From Cryptomeria japonica (taxonomy: Eukaryota; Streptophyta; Pinopsida; Cupressales; Cupressaceae): a stretch of DNA of 64,000 bases. Both the position numbers and the translations under genes were made by a program. The notes under the pieces are model-generated. The model was given only the letters and a program-made list of their open reading frames with translations. It did no database searches and was not told where the DNA came from. This document shows, piece by piece, positions 1 through 10,693 of this stretch. The first letter of the stretch is position 1; each line of letters opens with the position of its first letter. The stretch is from NCBI RefSeq assembly GCF_030272615.1, contig NC_081406.1, positions 475,062,900-475,126,899 of the forward strand, read 5' to 3'.

Positions 1-109
1 ATGTTGAAGATTACAAAAAATGTGTCTTAGATAACCATGATTAAATTAATCCATTGAAGTTGTTATTCTTTGACCTCCTAGATTAATCTATTTGAAACCT
101 GTCCATTTA

Positions 110-345
110 CCACCCTAGATTAATCTAGATGGAAGTTGCATGAATGCAAGATTAATTTACCAACCTAAATTAATCTAGATGAAAGTTGCATGAATGCAAG
201 ATTGATTTACCAATCTAAATTAAGCTAGGTGAAATTTGCATGAATGCAAGATTGATTTACCAACCTAAATTAATCTAGATGAAAGTTGCATGAATGCAAG
301 ATTAATTTACCAACCTAAATTAAGCTAGATGAAATTTGCATAATT
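110..345. repeat. 50-bp tandem repeat, about 4.7 units
   Basis: Units start at 110, 160, 210, 260 and 310, each beginning ccaacctaaattaa or a close variant and containing gttgcatgaatgcaag. The last unit is cut off near 345, and a weaker partial unit precedes 110. Units differ at a few positions, so it is not a recent array. No coding potential. It may be a piece of a longer satellite-like array extending left of the window. Confidence 0.9.
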
Positions 346-607
346 CTTTGAAAAGTTTGTCTTTTACAACAACGAAATTAAAAACACCATAAAATTTCTA
401 ATTCTTATCCATATCGCAAACCATAAAATGAAAATGTGAGAGTGAGATCTAAATAACCCAGAAATTGTTTGTTTCAAGTATCCATTTAGATTACCGTGTG
501 ATCAAATGAGTAGGATGGTTTTTACAAGAAGGACTTGCAATTGCTCCACGAAAAAATCTACAACTTCACAAACCTTCAAATAAAATTAGATCCAATAAAT
601 TTCATGT
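346..607. other. Non-coding flank
   Basis: AT-rich sequence between the tandem repeat and the LTR of element T. I see no open reading frame, no RNA gene and no terminal repeat in it. Confidence 0.5.
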
Positions 608-1766
608 TGTTGGAATCAATGAGCACTGAGAAGGGTGTGAATCAGTGTTTTGAAGTTATCAAATTTATTAACCTGATTCTTTATCCACCAGATGTATAAG
701 TAGGAAACTGAAATGTAGAAACACAAAGAAAACAAACACATAACCATAACATCAATATTTTTACATGGAAACCTAGAAAGGGAAAACCACAGTTGGATTT
801 GAGCCCACAATATTAGTATACTATGGCCAGTAGTAGAACAATATTACATGAAGGGAATGCACATGCATTTAGACACACTGCCTAGAGCTCACTACTCAAT
901 TACAAAAGGGCTACAACCCGAAGGAAGGCTCACTTCCTTATAGGATAATACAAAATGATTACAATGAGTAATAAACTAAAGAAAAGAATCTAACTATGCC
1001 AAGTGGCAGTTCTGGTTAGACACAAAGGGATCCCCTATTGTTGTTCTAATAACCTGCTTTGTTCAGCTCTGCTACTAATTACCTGATCAACAAAACTTAA
1101 GGTGTGCACGTGAAATTGCGCTCAATGACTCCTAAAATCATCTCCCATATCATATCATCACACAAAAACATTAACCAAGTTGATCTTATATAACCACACT
1201 AACAAAATTGATCTCCCACAAGTCGACTTCTCAAAATTGCAAAATATGAAACATGTAGCTTCAAGTTGGCGCAAATCTTCACAAAACCGTATTCTCGATC
1301 CAAAATATATGATCACAGACATCCATAAGTCGGTCCAATTACCTCAAACTTACCAACAACCACTAGAATCACCTCAGAGCATCTAGTCCAATCATTACAC
1401 CACCAATAATGAAGATAACCCTATTTTACTGCTCTACCAGATATTGGACCTTCTAACATTTTAAGAAACAACACCAGAGGATAGGATTGAGTGATACACT
1501 ACTTCTCATACTCATTCAACTTAACTCTGACCATTGAAACCAAAAACACATCACCGGAAATGAGAAATGCTCACCAAAATTGTATACTGAGTATCACCAA
1601 CAAACTTATACCAAAACTTACTCAAGACATCCGAATATCCCAAAAATCCATACCGGATAAGATCGATAGGTTGAGTTGTCATCAATGACAACTCCTGAGA
1701 AATCTCATGCACCAAACATCATCAATATTCACCTAAGCATCACTACAATAGTGTCTTATGCCAACA
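608..1766 (-). repeat. 3' LTR of element T
   Basis: Begins on the plus strand with tgttggaatcaatgagcact and ends ...atgccaaca, giving TG...CA termini in minus orientation. The minus-strand end carries the gattcacacccttctcagtg block typical of the U5 ends of the copia LTRs in this window. The hairpin-type motif ttacatggaaacc...gggaaaaccac lies near 763-790. Short reading frames inside it are chance. Confidence 0.75.
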
Positions 1767-2233
1767 ATCTCCTGCTTTGGCATTGATGGCAACACTGTGA
1801 AAAATGATAAGTGTTCCAAAACTCCAAAAAATGCAAGCAATCCGATAATGTAAAATATGTACACTCAACTGACTCCCCCTAAGAATGAGCATCATTTTGA
1901 ACTACTCTCTCCCAACTCTCTCCCCCTTTGACATCAAAGGTAAAGGGTAGGAATCTGCCAAAACTTATGTACAAATGAATGTAATAATTTACATGAATTT
2001 AAAAATGTTTGCATAAGTGACCTTCAAGGATTTCAAGTACTCATTTCATCCTCTTAGGAAACAATCTAAAACATTTATTAAGGTACTAAACATATATGCA
2101 TGAATTTCAATGCCTTTGAGATCAGATGACACCGATTTACCTAAAGTACTGACTACATCCTATTGAGATTCAAGTAAGGTGTCCATCTGGGGAGTAATCA
2201 AACTTCTTAATTCTCCCATATACTTAATACTTT
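1767..2233 (-). other. 3' UTR and polypurine tract of element T
   Basis: Read on the minus strand, this stretch ends in ccaaagcaggagat directly before the LTR. Further plus-strand tracts such as ctccccctaag and ctctccccctttgacatcaa are the complements of extra purine tracts also seen in elements A, B, C and D. No coding signal. Confidence 0.6.
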
Positions 2234-4803
2234 CTATTTTTCCTTATTCAAGCCCTTTATTTTATCAGCGAGATCCATTATTTTAGCTTCAAGGGAACTT
2301 GGAAAAACTGAATGAGGGGCAAATGAATGACCAATATTGGCTAGTTTCCCTTCAAGATCTCTTATTTTCTTATCAATATCTACAGTAAACTTGGGAAAAA
2401 AGAGACATGATTTGAAATTTTTTTTGCCTTCATCTAATGCATCTTCTATACTCTTCACGACAGTTCTTAGACTTATTCTATCTCCCTAAACCATCTTCAC
2501 ATTTTGCTGCAACTGCATCTCATTAAACCTCTTCTCAACTAATTCATCTGCAACCTTTTCTAATGATTCAAAATGAATCTCAAAAACACTTAGCATATTC
2601 TTTAGCTTTTCAAATGGTGAAGCACTGGAATCCTATCTAAAATCTGGCAAAATCTTCTACAAAACTTATGTGGCTAAAGAGATAACTTCTCTTTCCTCAT
2701 ATTGTGATTTCAATAGGTCCTCACTTTCCTTGATCTATACGTGAGTGGAAAGTTTAAGTACTTGGAGAGGGGGAAAGGTGCTCTGATCTACCAGACCATA
2801 GGAGAAATCATCCTCAACATTTGTAATCTACTTACCTTTGTCAGGAATAGTGACTGCTATCATGGTTGTCAAAACCTTGTCAGTTTTCTCTTCACCCTTC
2901 TCCTTCCAAACTTATTCATTCTTATCCTTTTCACCATATTTTCCATCATATTTATTCTTTCATGCATCATCCATCTCCTCAGCTAACATCTCTGCTATGA
3001 TCTCAATCTCTGGAGGATCTTGAGTAGCATTACTAGAGTTGTTGATTTCTTGATTTGTAGTGAGATCATATGCATCTTCCTGTCCAACCAGATCTACAGA
3101 TGGTTGATATTGTTGCCCATAGAGAACATCTATAGGTACATCTGGGATAGATTGAAATCCTTAGGCTCAAAGACTGTTGCATGTTCTTTCAGAACAATTT
3201 TTTCTTCAGAAGATTCTTCCCGAATCACTTCTATGCTCTTCTCTATCAAACAATTTCTCAAAATTGTTTCGGTTTCGTTTATGAATTCATCCTTTTTGTC
3301 AACCATAAGCCTATTAACTCTCCTCTTTCTTTGAAACCTATCCTTTGCAAGCTTTAGTAGATCAATGGATTCTTCCTTAGAAATACTATGAGATAGACTT
3401 ACCAGTATGTATTCTTTTATTCTCTCATCCTTAAGTGAAGTTGTATGTCTCTTTACATCCAAAATGTCATACAAGCTCTTGGGGATCATAGATGATAATT
3501 CTATCAAGACCTTACTAAATTTACCTATATACTATACGCTGGATTCTTCCCGCTCGCTGATCTTTATCCTCAAAATTCTCATAATATATAAAAATATTTT
3601 TCAAATTCCCTCTTTCAAAATCTCATCAGTTAACTGTTGCAAAGTCATAGGAGGCACAATTTTTTATGGGCCTTCAAGCTTACCAAAATTAAGAGCTTCA
3701 TCTCTCTTATATTTCTTCTTGCCTGCCCTTGCCCTTCCAGATGGCTCTCCTTGTGACTTAGCTTTCTTAGAAGGAGGAGAATCACTGGATGTAGGTTTCC
3801 AAACTACCCATGCATAGGTTGCAGTCTTCTTTACTTACCTTACATCTTCATTCGACTCTGTTTCCTCTTATACTACAACATATTTCCTTGTAGATTTCTC
3901 CTTCTTCATCTTCTCATCTCCACTAGTAGATGTTTCTAGTTTAGGCTTGGGTGGAGGTACCAGCTTCTGCACACTAGAGGTAGGTGCAGATTTGCTAGGT
4001 TTGGCCTTGGACTTCTTCATAGGTGAAGATAATGGTTTGGGTTGTGGCTTCACCATATCCTCTTCCTTCAATATATTATGTGCTCTAGCCATTTTCATAG
4101 CTTCTCTTGTAATCCCCATCTTCTCTGCAACCACTTTAACTTCTTTCCTTATTATTTTTCCTTGCCAGTTCAGTGAATTTCTTGTGCAAGTCCATATCAT
4201 TCTCCTTAAATGTGTTGAATCTCTACTCTTTCTGTTCCACCGGTTGGCTCAACATGTGTTGAGAATATGCATCAAGCATGTCAACATAAACCTCATACCA
4301 CATGGGCATGATTCACATAGTTCTTGGCTCAACTACCTCCGTCAGACATTGATCCTTGACCACCATAAAATAGATTATTTTCTCATATTTCTTTACTATG
4401 GTCATAGGAATTATCTATATGTCTTTCATAATGGCTTGAAAGTTTTTGAAATAGCCCCATAAAGGAGATATTCTCATTACATTGTCACCTATACCCAACA
4501 ATCCTTCCTTAATTTGCATAGCCATTGGTTTTCTCATAAGCCCATTGGATTTTTCCTATACTGGGGATCTCATTCATGAAGTATAATGCTAAACAGACAA
4601 TAAGGGATCCAAACTTGAAGGTATGTTTCTTATATTGCTTTATTTTCTTCAAGTTTCTAATCAATTCACCTAGGAGTACCGAACAAAGATCATACCTTTT
4701 ATCCTCCTTGAGAATTTGATATGTAGTGAATATGGAAGCACCAGATACTCAGTTTTACCTGCTCGATTGATATACCTTGTAGCACACCACCTTTGAGGAA
4801 AAT
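2234..4803 (-). pseudogene. Decayed long ORF of unknown function in element T
   Basis: Several minus-strand reading frames line up as one broken protein of roughly 800 residues. The N-terminal part (about 4780-4210) has coding-like stretches such as FGSLIVCLALYFMNEIPSIG and MWYEVYVDMLDAYSQHML. The middle (4200-3868) is lysine- and proline-rich (KPQPKPLSSPMKKSKAKPSK). The next part (3507-3130) is charged and helical, followed by an acidic stretch. The C-terminus (2458-2234) is coiled-coil-like and ends GLNKEK. Frameshifts and many stops break it. I see no RT, integrase, protease or zinc-knuckle motif, so it is not a normal pol. It runs in the sense direction of T. It could be an accessory or gag-like protein, but I do not recognise the family. 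Confidence 0.55.
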
Positions 4804-4808
4804 ATTAT

Positions 4809-6308
4809 TGTTGGCATAACTAATGGTGTTGGCACAACCGGTTCATCAGTTAGTATTGTCAATGATGACAAACACTTACCGGTGAATAGGGCCAAGCTCA
4901 TAGGCAAAGAGGTGTGGTAACCCTCAATTGTTTCTCATGGCTGCAAATAATATGGAGGATTCAATGCTTCCCTAATATGCATTATTGACACACTTAAGAA
5001 GTGTGTTGGTTGAAGAATAATCAGTTGAAGGATAAACAAAGTAGCTAACCGATCATTCAAGCATCTGATAGGTGTTGAGATTAGTTTCTTAAACTGGCAA
5101 TTGAAATGATGGTGTTGTCATAGGAGGTGACTCAGATTGCAGTTTAGTAGTCTTATGTACGACTAGAACACTATGGATAGACAGGTGATCAGTCTGCTTG
5201 ATGATGAGTGATCGATGGCAAAAGATGAAGAGTTACATCGGTGAACCAGTGATACAGGTTGAAGGATGCTATCCACTGAGAATCTCAGAGCAATGATCGG
5301 TAAATTGGATGCAATGACCAAAGGTTAGTCAGTCACCATGAGATATCATCAAAAAAATTGATAGTGAAATCTACAACAGTTAACAACTAGTTAAGGCAAG
5401 ATTTATGCAGATTTTCCTGTTCACATTAAAAAATCAGAACACGACCCATAAGTTGCTAAAATTATGAGTTGCGGTGGTAGATAAGAATGAGTTACTGCTG
5501 AGAATGATGGAGAGCATGTAGAGAAAGTGCAAGAATATTTTAATTAAAAAATTATCAAGTTTTAGGTTTGAACTCATTTAGGAAACAACAGTTATGTGTT
5601 GGCAAAACATGGTATAAAGGTTTTTGGTGAAAACCAAAAAGTTTGATCGTAAAATTGAAAACTGCAATCTAGAAGAGAGGTGATCCAGCAAGGTAAGAAG
5701 AGTGCAAAACTACTAAGTAAATAGCAGAGTGGTGAAGAGAGTGTGTAGAGATCGAATAGTGTGAAGAGTAGAGAAAGAATGCAGAGCACCAGTAGAGTGC
5801 AGAGCAAGTGTAACCAGTGGTCAAAACAAAGAGCTTCAATTGGATCTGATTAAACTAAGAGTATCTATTATAGCAGATCATTCTCTCTGTTGTTTTCTAA
5901 TAACTACAATAGTAAAAACCCTTAACTAGGTGGACTTTAACAGGTCCCTTAGTAAAATCCCTTAACCAGGTGACATCTTAACTGATGATCCTAAGTCCTT
6001 TAACAAGGCTACCTCTAACAGGGTAAAGGTTCCAATAGGCTTTGAAGAAAATCCCTTAACTGGGTGACACCTAACAATATCTTTGTAATCTCCTAACAGG
6101 GATGGCTCCTCACCAGGCTTACTCCAGAAGAGTGCAAATTTTGTGCGTTTCTACTCACACCATGGTTTTCTCCCATTTGGGTTTCCATGTGATAAATATT
6201 GGTATTCATGTGTGATTGATTTTATGTGTGCATGTTTCTTATTAATGGTGCTTATTCTGATAAGTATAAAGTTTAAGTAGAAACTTTGATTAAGGTTAAA
6301 TCTGGTAG
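4809..6308 (+). repeat. 5' LTR of element C, first piece
   Basis: Starts tgttggcataac, matching 29932 onward. Contains the CATGGTTTTC...GGGTTTCCATG hairpin motif at 6161-6189 and blocks of the aaccaggtg/taacaggg type near 5920-6120. Element B is inserted at 6309. The last 5 bp (6304-6308, ggtag) are duplicated at 25365-25369. Confidence 0.88.
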
Positions 6309-6818
6309 TGTTAGACAGTTCAAATAATTGGAAGACAACTAAGAGGGGGGGGGATGAATTAGTTGTCACCAGATTACCAGAACCTTAAGCAATTAAAACT
6401 TTAATACTGGAATGCATAAACCGAATACCTTAATAGTAGATAAACCAATTAAGCATTAACAACAATCATAGAATAAATACCATCCACGTGACACAAAGTT
6501 TTGTACGTGGAAAACCTGGTAAAGGGAAAAACCATGGTGGGAAGCTTACCCATAGTCAGTTAATAATTTTGCAGTAACTATGTGAATTACAATTAAGGGG
6601 CCTGCACTTGTAGGAAGACCAACAACCTAGAGCACATTGTTCATCACAAAAGGAGCCTCACTGACTACATAGAAATCTAGACTATAATCCGAAGGAAAGA
6701 ATGAACTGCAAAGATAGCATCTCCTATGCTTGAGTATAGTTCCAGTTAAACTCAATATCAAACGACTGAATCCACTTACATAAACCCAAATAGATCACCA
6801 ATGATTGACTAAATCCTA
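6309..6818 (-). repeat. 3' LTR of element B, first piece
   Basis: Starts tgttagacag on the plus strand, with the run of G at about 6345-6353 (complement of the ttcacccccc block). The hairpin-type motif is at 6505-6537. Broken at 6819 by element A, and resumes at 16696. Confidence 0.85.
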
Positions 6819-8445
6819 TGTTGGCATTATTAGCATTAATTTGTCATTGATATGAAACTAGTTTGGCAAGGTCACCGATAAGTAAGAATTGGTGACCGAT
6901 ATAAGAAGAGAAAGACATATAAGTAAGAAGTGGTGACTGGTATAAGAAGAGAAAGACATATGATGACAATATAGATGTGAGTATGCAGACAAAAAGAAGG
7001 CTACCAATACACATGACTTGTGTCATTTGGTCGGTAAAGCAGGCTTACTGGTAAGGCACAAACCGGGATGAAGGTTTGTTGTTTGTTTGTTATGAAGGCA
7101 CACCACCCGGTGAGAAGAACAAAGAGGATGTGTTGCTAGTATAGAGGATGTTTGTTTGTCATACCAGTAAGGTGAACTGAGCCGGTAGTCAACCTTGGTC
7201 AATAGAGAATGTCAAACCAACATAGATATCCAAGAAGAGGTGGATGTCGACAAATAGGATAGCTAGATGCCAGGTGGAAATATTGCACAGGTCGGTGGAG
7301 TGTGAATCAATGTAATAAGTCAGCAAGAAGGTCAACTTTTAGGAAGAACCCGCAAGTCACAAAGGATGCCAAAGGATTGTGGCTCGAGGAAGGCAAGCTG
7401 GCAAGCGACTGAACTGATACTGCAAGAAGATTTGATCTCCGTACCCGTTTGTTGAAAGAAACAAAAAAACCATTAATGGCGTATGATAGAGAAAAGAAGA
7501 AAAGCATGATGCAGACCTCTAGATTTAGAAAATGCACATTGGAATGCAAAGCTTTGCGGGTGTTGATCGGTGTCATGAAGATGATATCCCTGGAAAAGAA
7601 GATCAAATCAAATCGAATTTGGTTCGAGTTGGAGAAGGCAAAAACTAACACGACATTATTGAATGTGGTTTTAGGCGGGAATCCAAGATTATAAATAAAT
7701 GAGCTCGAGATAGAAATGATTGATGCTTGATGTGAAGAAGGAGAGTAAAGTGAGCTTGAGCATAGAGAAGGATCATCTTCCTTAGAATTTATTCTAAGAA
7801 AGTTGCAGAGTGAGTTAGCAGGCAAACATATGAGAGGTTTTAACCAATAGTGACAGAGTACCGGTAAACTATTGAAGTTCTAACAGTTAAGCTAACCAGT
7901 GACAAGTGATTGATTAAGAAGGCATCCAAGTGTGACATAGTGGTGTTGTACCACTGAGAGTGAAGGAAGAATAGAGTAATCTAATAACCGGTAGTGTGAG
8001 ATCCAGTGAAAAAGAGAAGACTATTAACCAACAGAAACCTACTTGATCAAGAGTTGCAAAACTCATTTGCAACCAAAAGCTATAACTGTATCAAAATTGT
8101 ATTTCACTATACTTCACCAAGTTGGAGCTTGGTGCAAGGGTTGGTGCTCATTGGGTTGGTGCCCTAAACCTTTATAATTCAGTGTTTCACTTGTGAGACT
8201 GGATTGGAGTAGTAGTCTCTAGCAGCATTTCTCATCGAGGTTTTTCCCATATTGGGTGTTCCTCGTACATGTGGTGTTGTGGGTTGCATTTGTGTGTTTA
8301 TCTCTTTTGATATCCTCATTTATCTTATCGGTTTGACTGTTTAGTGCTTAGGATAATAACCAGTATTCTAAGGTTGGTTTAAAAAGGAAAAGACTTTAGG
8401 AACCACTGATTCACCCTCCCTCTGAGTGGTACATTGTGCTAAAAA
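6819..8445 (+). repeat. 5' LTR of element A
   Basis: Starts tgttggcattattagcatta and ends ...cattgtgctaaaaa, where the partner LTR keeps ...ttcaaca. The terminal CA is therefore mutated here. Contains a cluster of accggta/ggtcggt/accagt motifs (about 6880-8000), a TATA box and the gaggtttttccc...cctc hairpin at 8237-8264. Confidence 0.93.
7690..7697 (+). promoter_or_regulatory. Candidate TATA box of element A LTR
   Basis: tataaata, about 870 bp into the LTR. The same octamer is kept at 15935-15942 in the 3' LTR. It is the best TATA-like site in the LTR, and its conservation in both copies supports the call. The transcription start is not shown. Confidence 0.6.
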
Positions 8446-8447
8446 AT

Positions 8448-8460
8448 TGGTATCAGAGCC
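8448..8460 (+). other. Primer binding site of element A
   Basis: tggtatcagagcc, two bases after the LTR end. This is the complement of the 3' end of plant initiator methionine tRNA, the standard primer for Ty1/copia reverse transcription. Confidence 0.95.
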
Positions 8461-8511
8461 TAGGTTCCCGGTTGTTTAAAAACCTTGGGTATATTATGGT
8501 CTTAGACCATA

Positions 8512-10640
8512 ATGGCAAGAAATGAGTCCGCCTCTTCAAAATCTCCCATGTTTGATGGGTCTAACTATGCCTTCTAGAGAAAAAGAATGAAGACCTATAT
8601 GTCCTCCCTTGGTTTTGATATGTGGATGTCTGTCAAGAATGGGTATATTGTCCCTAGTGTTCCTCCCATTGATCTTGATGCCAAGAAGCAATATGAGAAT
8701 AATGCAAAGGCTAAACATGCTATCTTGAGTGGGGTGTCTGATAATGAGTTTGTCAAGGTCATGCACTATGCATCTGCCAAGGAGACTTGGGATAAAATGC
8801 AGAGGTTATTTGAAGGAGATGCAAAAGTCAAAGAGGCCAAGCTACAAGCCCTAAGGGGCCAAATTGAAGGCATCAAGATGAAGGATGATGAAAAGAATGC
8901 AGACTACCTTCACAGATTTGATGAAACTGTGAATACCATAAAAGGACTTGGGGAATAAATTACAGATGAGATCCTTGTCAACAAGGTACTTAGGTCTCTT
9001 ACACCTAAGTATGATACAAAGGTTTCTTCCATAGAAGAAGCCAAGGATCTAAAGATCTTTACAATGGATGAGCTATTTAAGTCACTAACAGCCTATGAAA
9101 TGAGAACAACCGGTGATGCATCCTTAAGGAAAGAGGCAGCGTTCAACTCCACCTAGAAGGGTAAAGAAGTAGTTGCTCATAAAGGATCCAGTGAAGACTT
9201 TGATGCAGAGGTAGCAAACTTTGTAAGAAATCTCAAAAGAGGATCCGACAAGTATAAAGGAAAGCTACCACTCAAATGTTTCAACTGTGGTAAAGTTGGA
9301 CACTTTGCTGCAAAATGTCCCTATAATGAAAACCAGTGGAGATCAAGAGGTTTTAGAAAATCTGCTGGTAAAGATAAAGAAAGAAATGTCTACCGGCAAG
9401 GAAGAAGAGGCTACCAGAAGCAAAACAACCTATACACTATTGAGGATGATGGAACAGATGAAGAAAGTGCATCAGAAGATGACTACCATGATAATGATAG
9501 AAAATTTAATCTCTTTATGGCACTTGATGAACCAATTGGTGAATATGAGGAATAAGAAGATATTGAGGCTGAAGTGGATCTAGGAGAGCTTATAAGTTCT
9601 CTTGAGGAGCTGAGTAAAACAAGAAGAGAACTCAAGAAGTTCAAGCTTGTTGCAGTAGATGAACAAGGTCTCTTGAAGCAATCCCTAGATGAGTCCAGTC
9701 AATTTGTATCTGACTTGAAACTGCAATTGGAAGAAGCCAAAAAGATATGTGAAGTTACATCCTCTGATCTAATGAAGAAGGAAAGGGAGCATCAAGATCT
9801 GGAAGAAAAGATAGTGAAGCTCAAAAAGGAACTTGAAGAAAGTAATGAAGAAATAAAAGTGAGAAGCAAATATGAAGGCAACATCGAAGCTTTAGACAAC
9901 ATGTTGAGCAAACAAAAGTAATCCAAAGATACCGGTGGTAGGTTTTAAAGAAGGTCAAAGTTAAAATAGAAAAGACACATCTAGTAAGGAGATACAGTTC
10001 ACTTCTTCAAATGAAGGTGAAGAGAAGAAGGCATTCATTGTAAGCAAGGATACCAGTAAGAAGACATATGCAGATGTTGTTAGAAATCACCATACAAACT
10101 AATATACACAAGTAATGAACCGAAGGCCACACCCATTGTACCATGTAGATCCAAGGAGAAATGAAAGAGTTGACCATGAAGGATTCGCCAGAGTGAACAA
10201 CATGAAGGTAAGACCCCTGATGAGGTAGACATTTGTAGGACCAAGGAAACCTAACCGATATGTTTTAAAATTTCATGGTTACTATTACCGATGTAACAAA
10301 TTTGGGCATAGAATAGCTGATTGTAGATTAACCAATAAGCCCTCTATAAGTTATGAAAGTAGAAATCCTTTTATTGCACTCTGGCATATGAATGTTGTCT
10401 ATTATCAGTGCAATGAATATGGTCATAGGAGTTTTGAATGGAGGAAGAATAAACCGGTGTCCTACAACAATTTCAAAGATTCATCTTTAAATGGTAATAT
10501 AAAATGCTATAACTATCAAGAGTTTGGACATATAGAAAAGTTTTGTAAAAACAAGAAGATCAAGCAGAAGAAGACAAATCCTGATCAAGAACCACCAATT
10601 GAATGAGAGCACAAAATAGCAGCTGACAAGAAGAAGGAAA
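8512..10640 (+). pseudogene. gag of element A (broken), long form with coiled coil and several zinc knuckles
   Basis: Frame starts at ATG 8512 (MARNESASSKSPMFDGSNYA). Stops are at 8575 (a tryptophan position), 8956, about 9154 and about 9553. The capsid-like domain runs about 8512-9150. A complete zinc knuckle (CX2CX4HX4C, CFNCGKVGHFAAKC) begins at 9277. A charged coiled coil covers 9574-9921. After a frame change come three more knuckle-like motifs near 10285, 10400 and 10505, each with one or two metal ligands replaced (for example YRCNKFGHRIADC and CYNYQEFGHIEKFC). The nucleocapsid would bind element RNA in the virus-like particle. The extra coiled coil and knuckles make this gag longer than those of C and D. 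Confidence 0.85.
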
Positions 10641-10693
10641 CCAAACTGGTATGGGTTGAGAAAGAAAAGGACAAAGTAGAATCAGGCCTGATA

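Larger units (their letters stand above)
608..4808 (-). mobile_element. Element T: copia-like retrotransposon with unusual ORF, 3' part only (minus)
   Basis: In minus orientation the visible part is internal sequence (4808 down to 1767) followed by a 3' LTR (1766 down to 608). The LTR ends TG...CA. The junction has the same polypurine tract and inverted-repeat context as the other copia elements here, and the 3' UTR has the same aggggga-type tracts. The internal region codes for a long unknown protein, with no reverse transcriptase, integrase or zinc knuckle seen. Element C interrupts it at 4808 and the missing 5' part is not found in the window. It is probably a non-autonomous family using copia enzymes. 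That is inference, because the 5' half is absent. Confidence 0.65.

Noticed and set aside
110-345. CRISPR-like repeat array
   Set aside because: Units are contiguous 50-bp tandem copies without unique spacers, in a plant nuclear context.
1180-1688. Plus-strand reading frames of 65-68 codons
   Set aside because: They lie inside the LTR of T, have no domain and no conserved frame.
3947-4462. 171-codon plus-strand ORF with hydrophobic stretches
   Set aside because: It is the reverse of the Lys/Pro-rich T frame; the minus strand gives the more coherent protein and the element sense.
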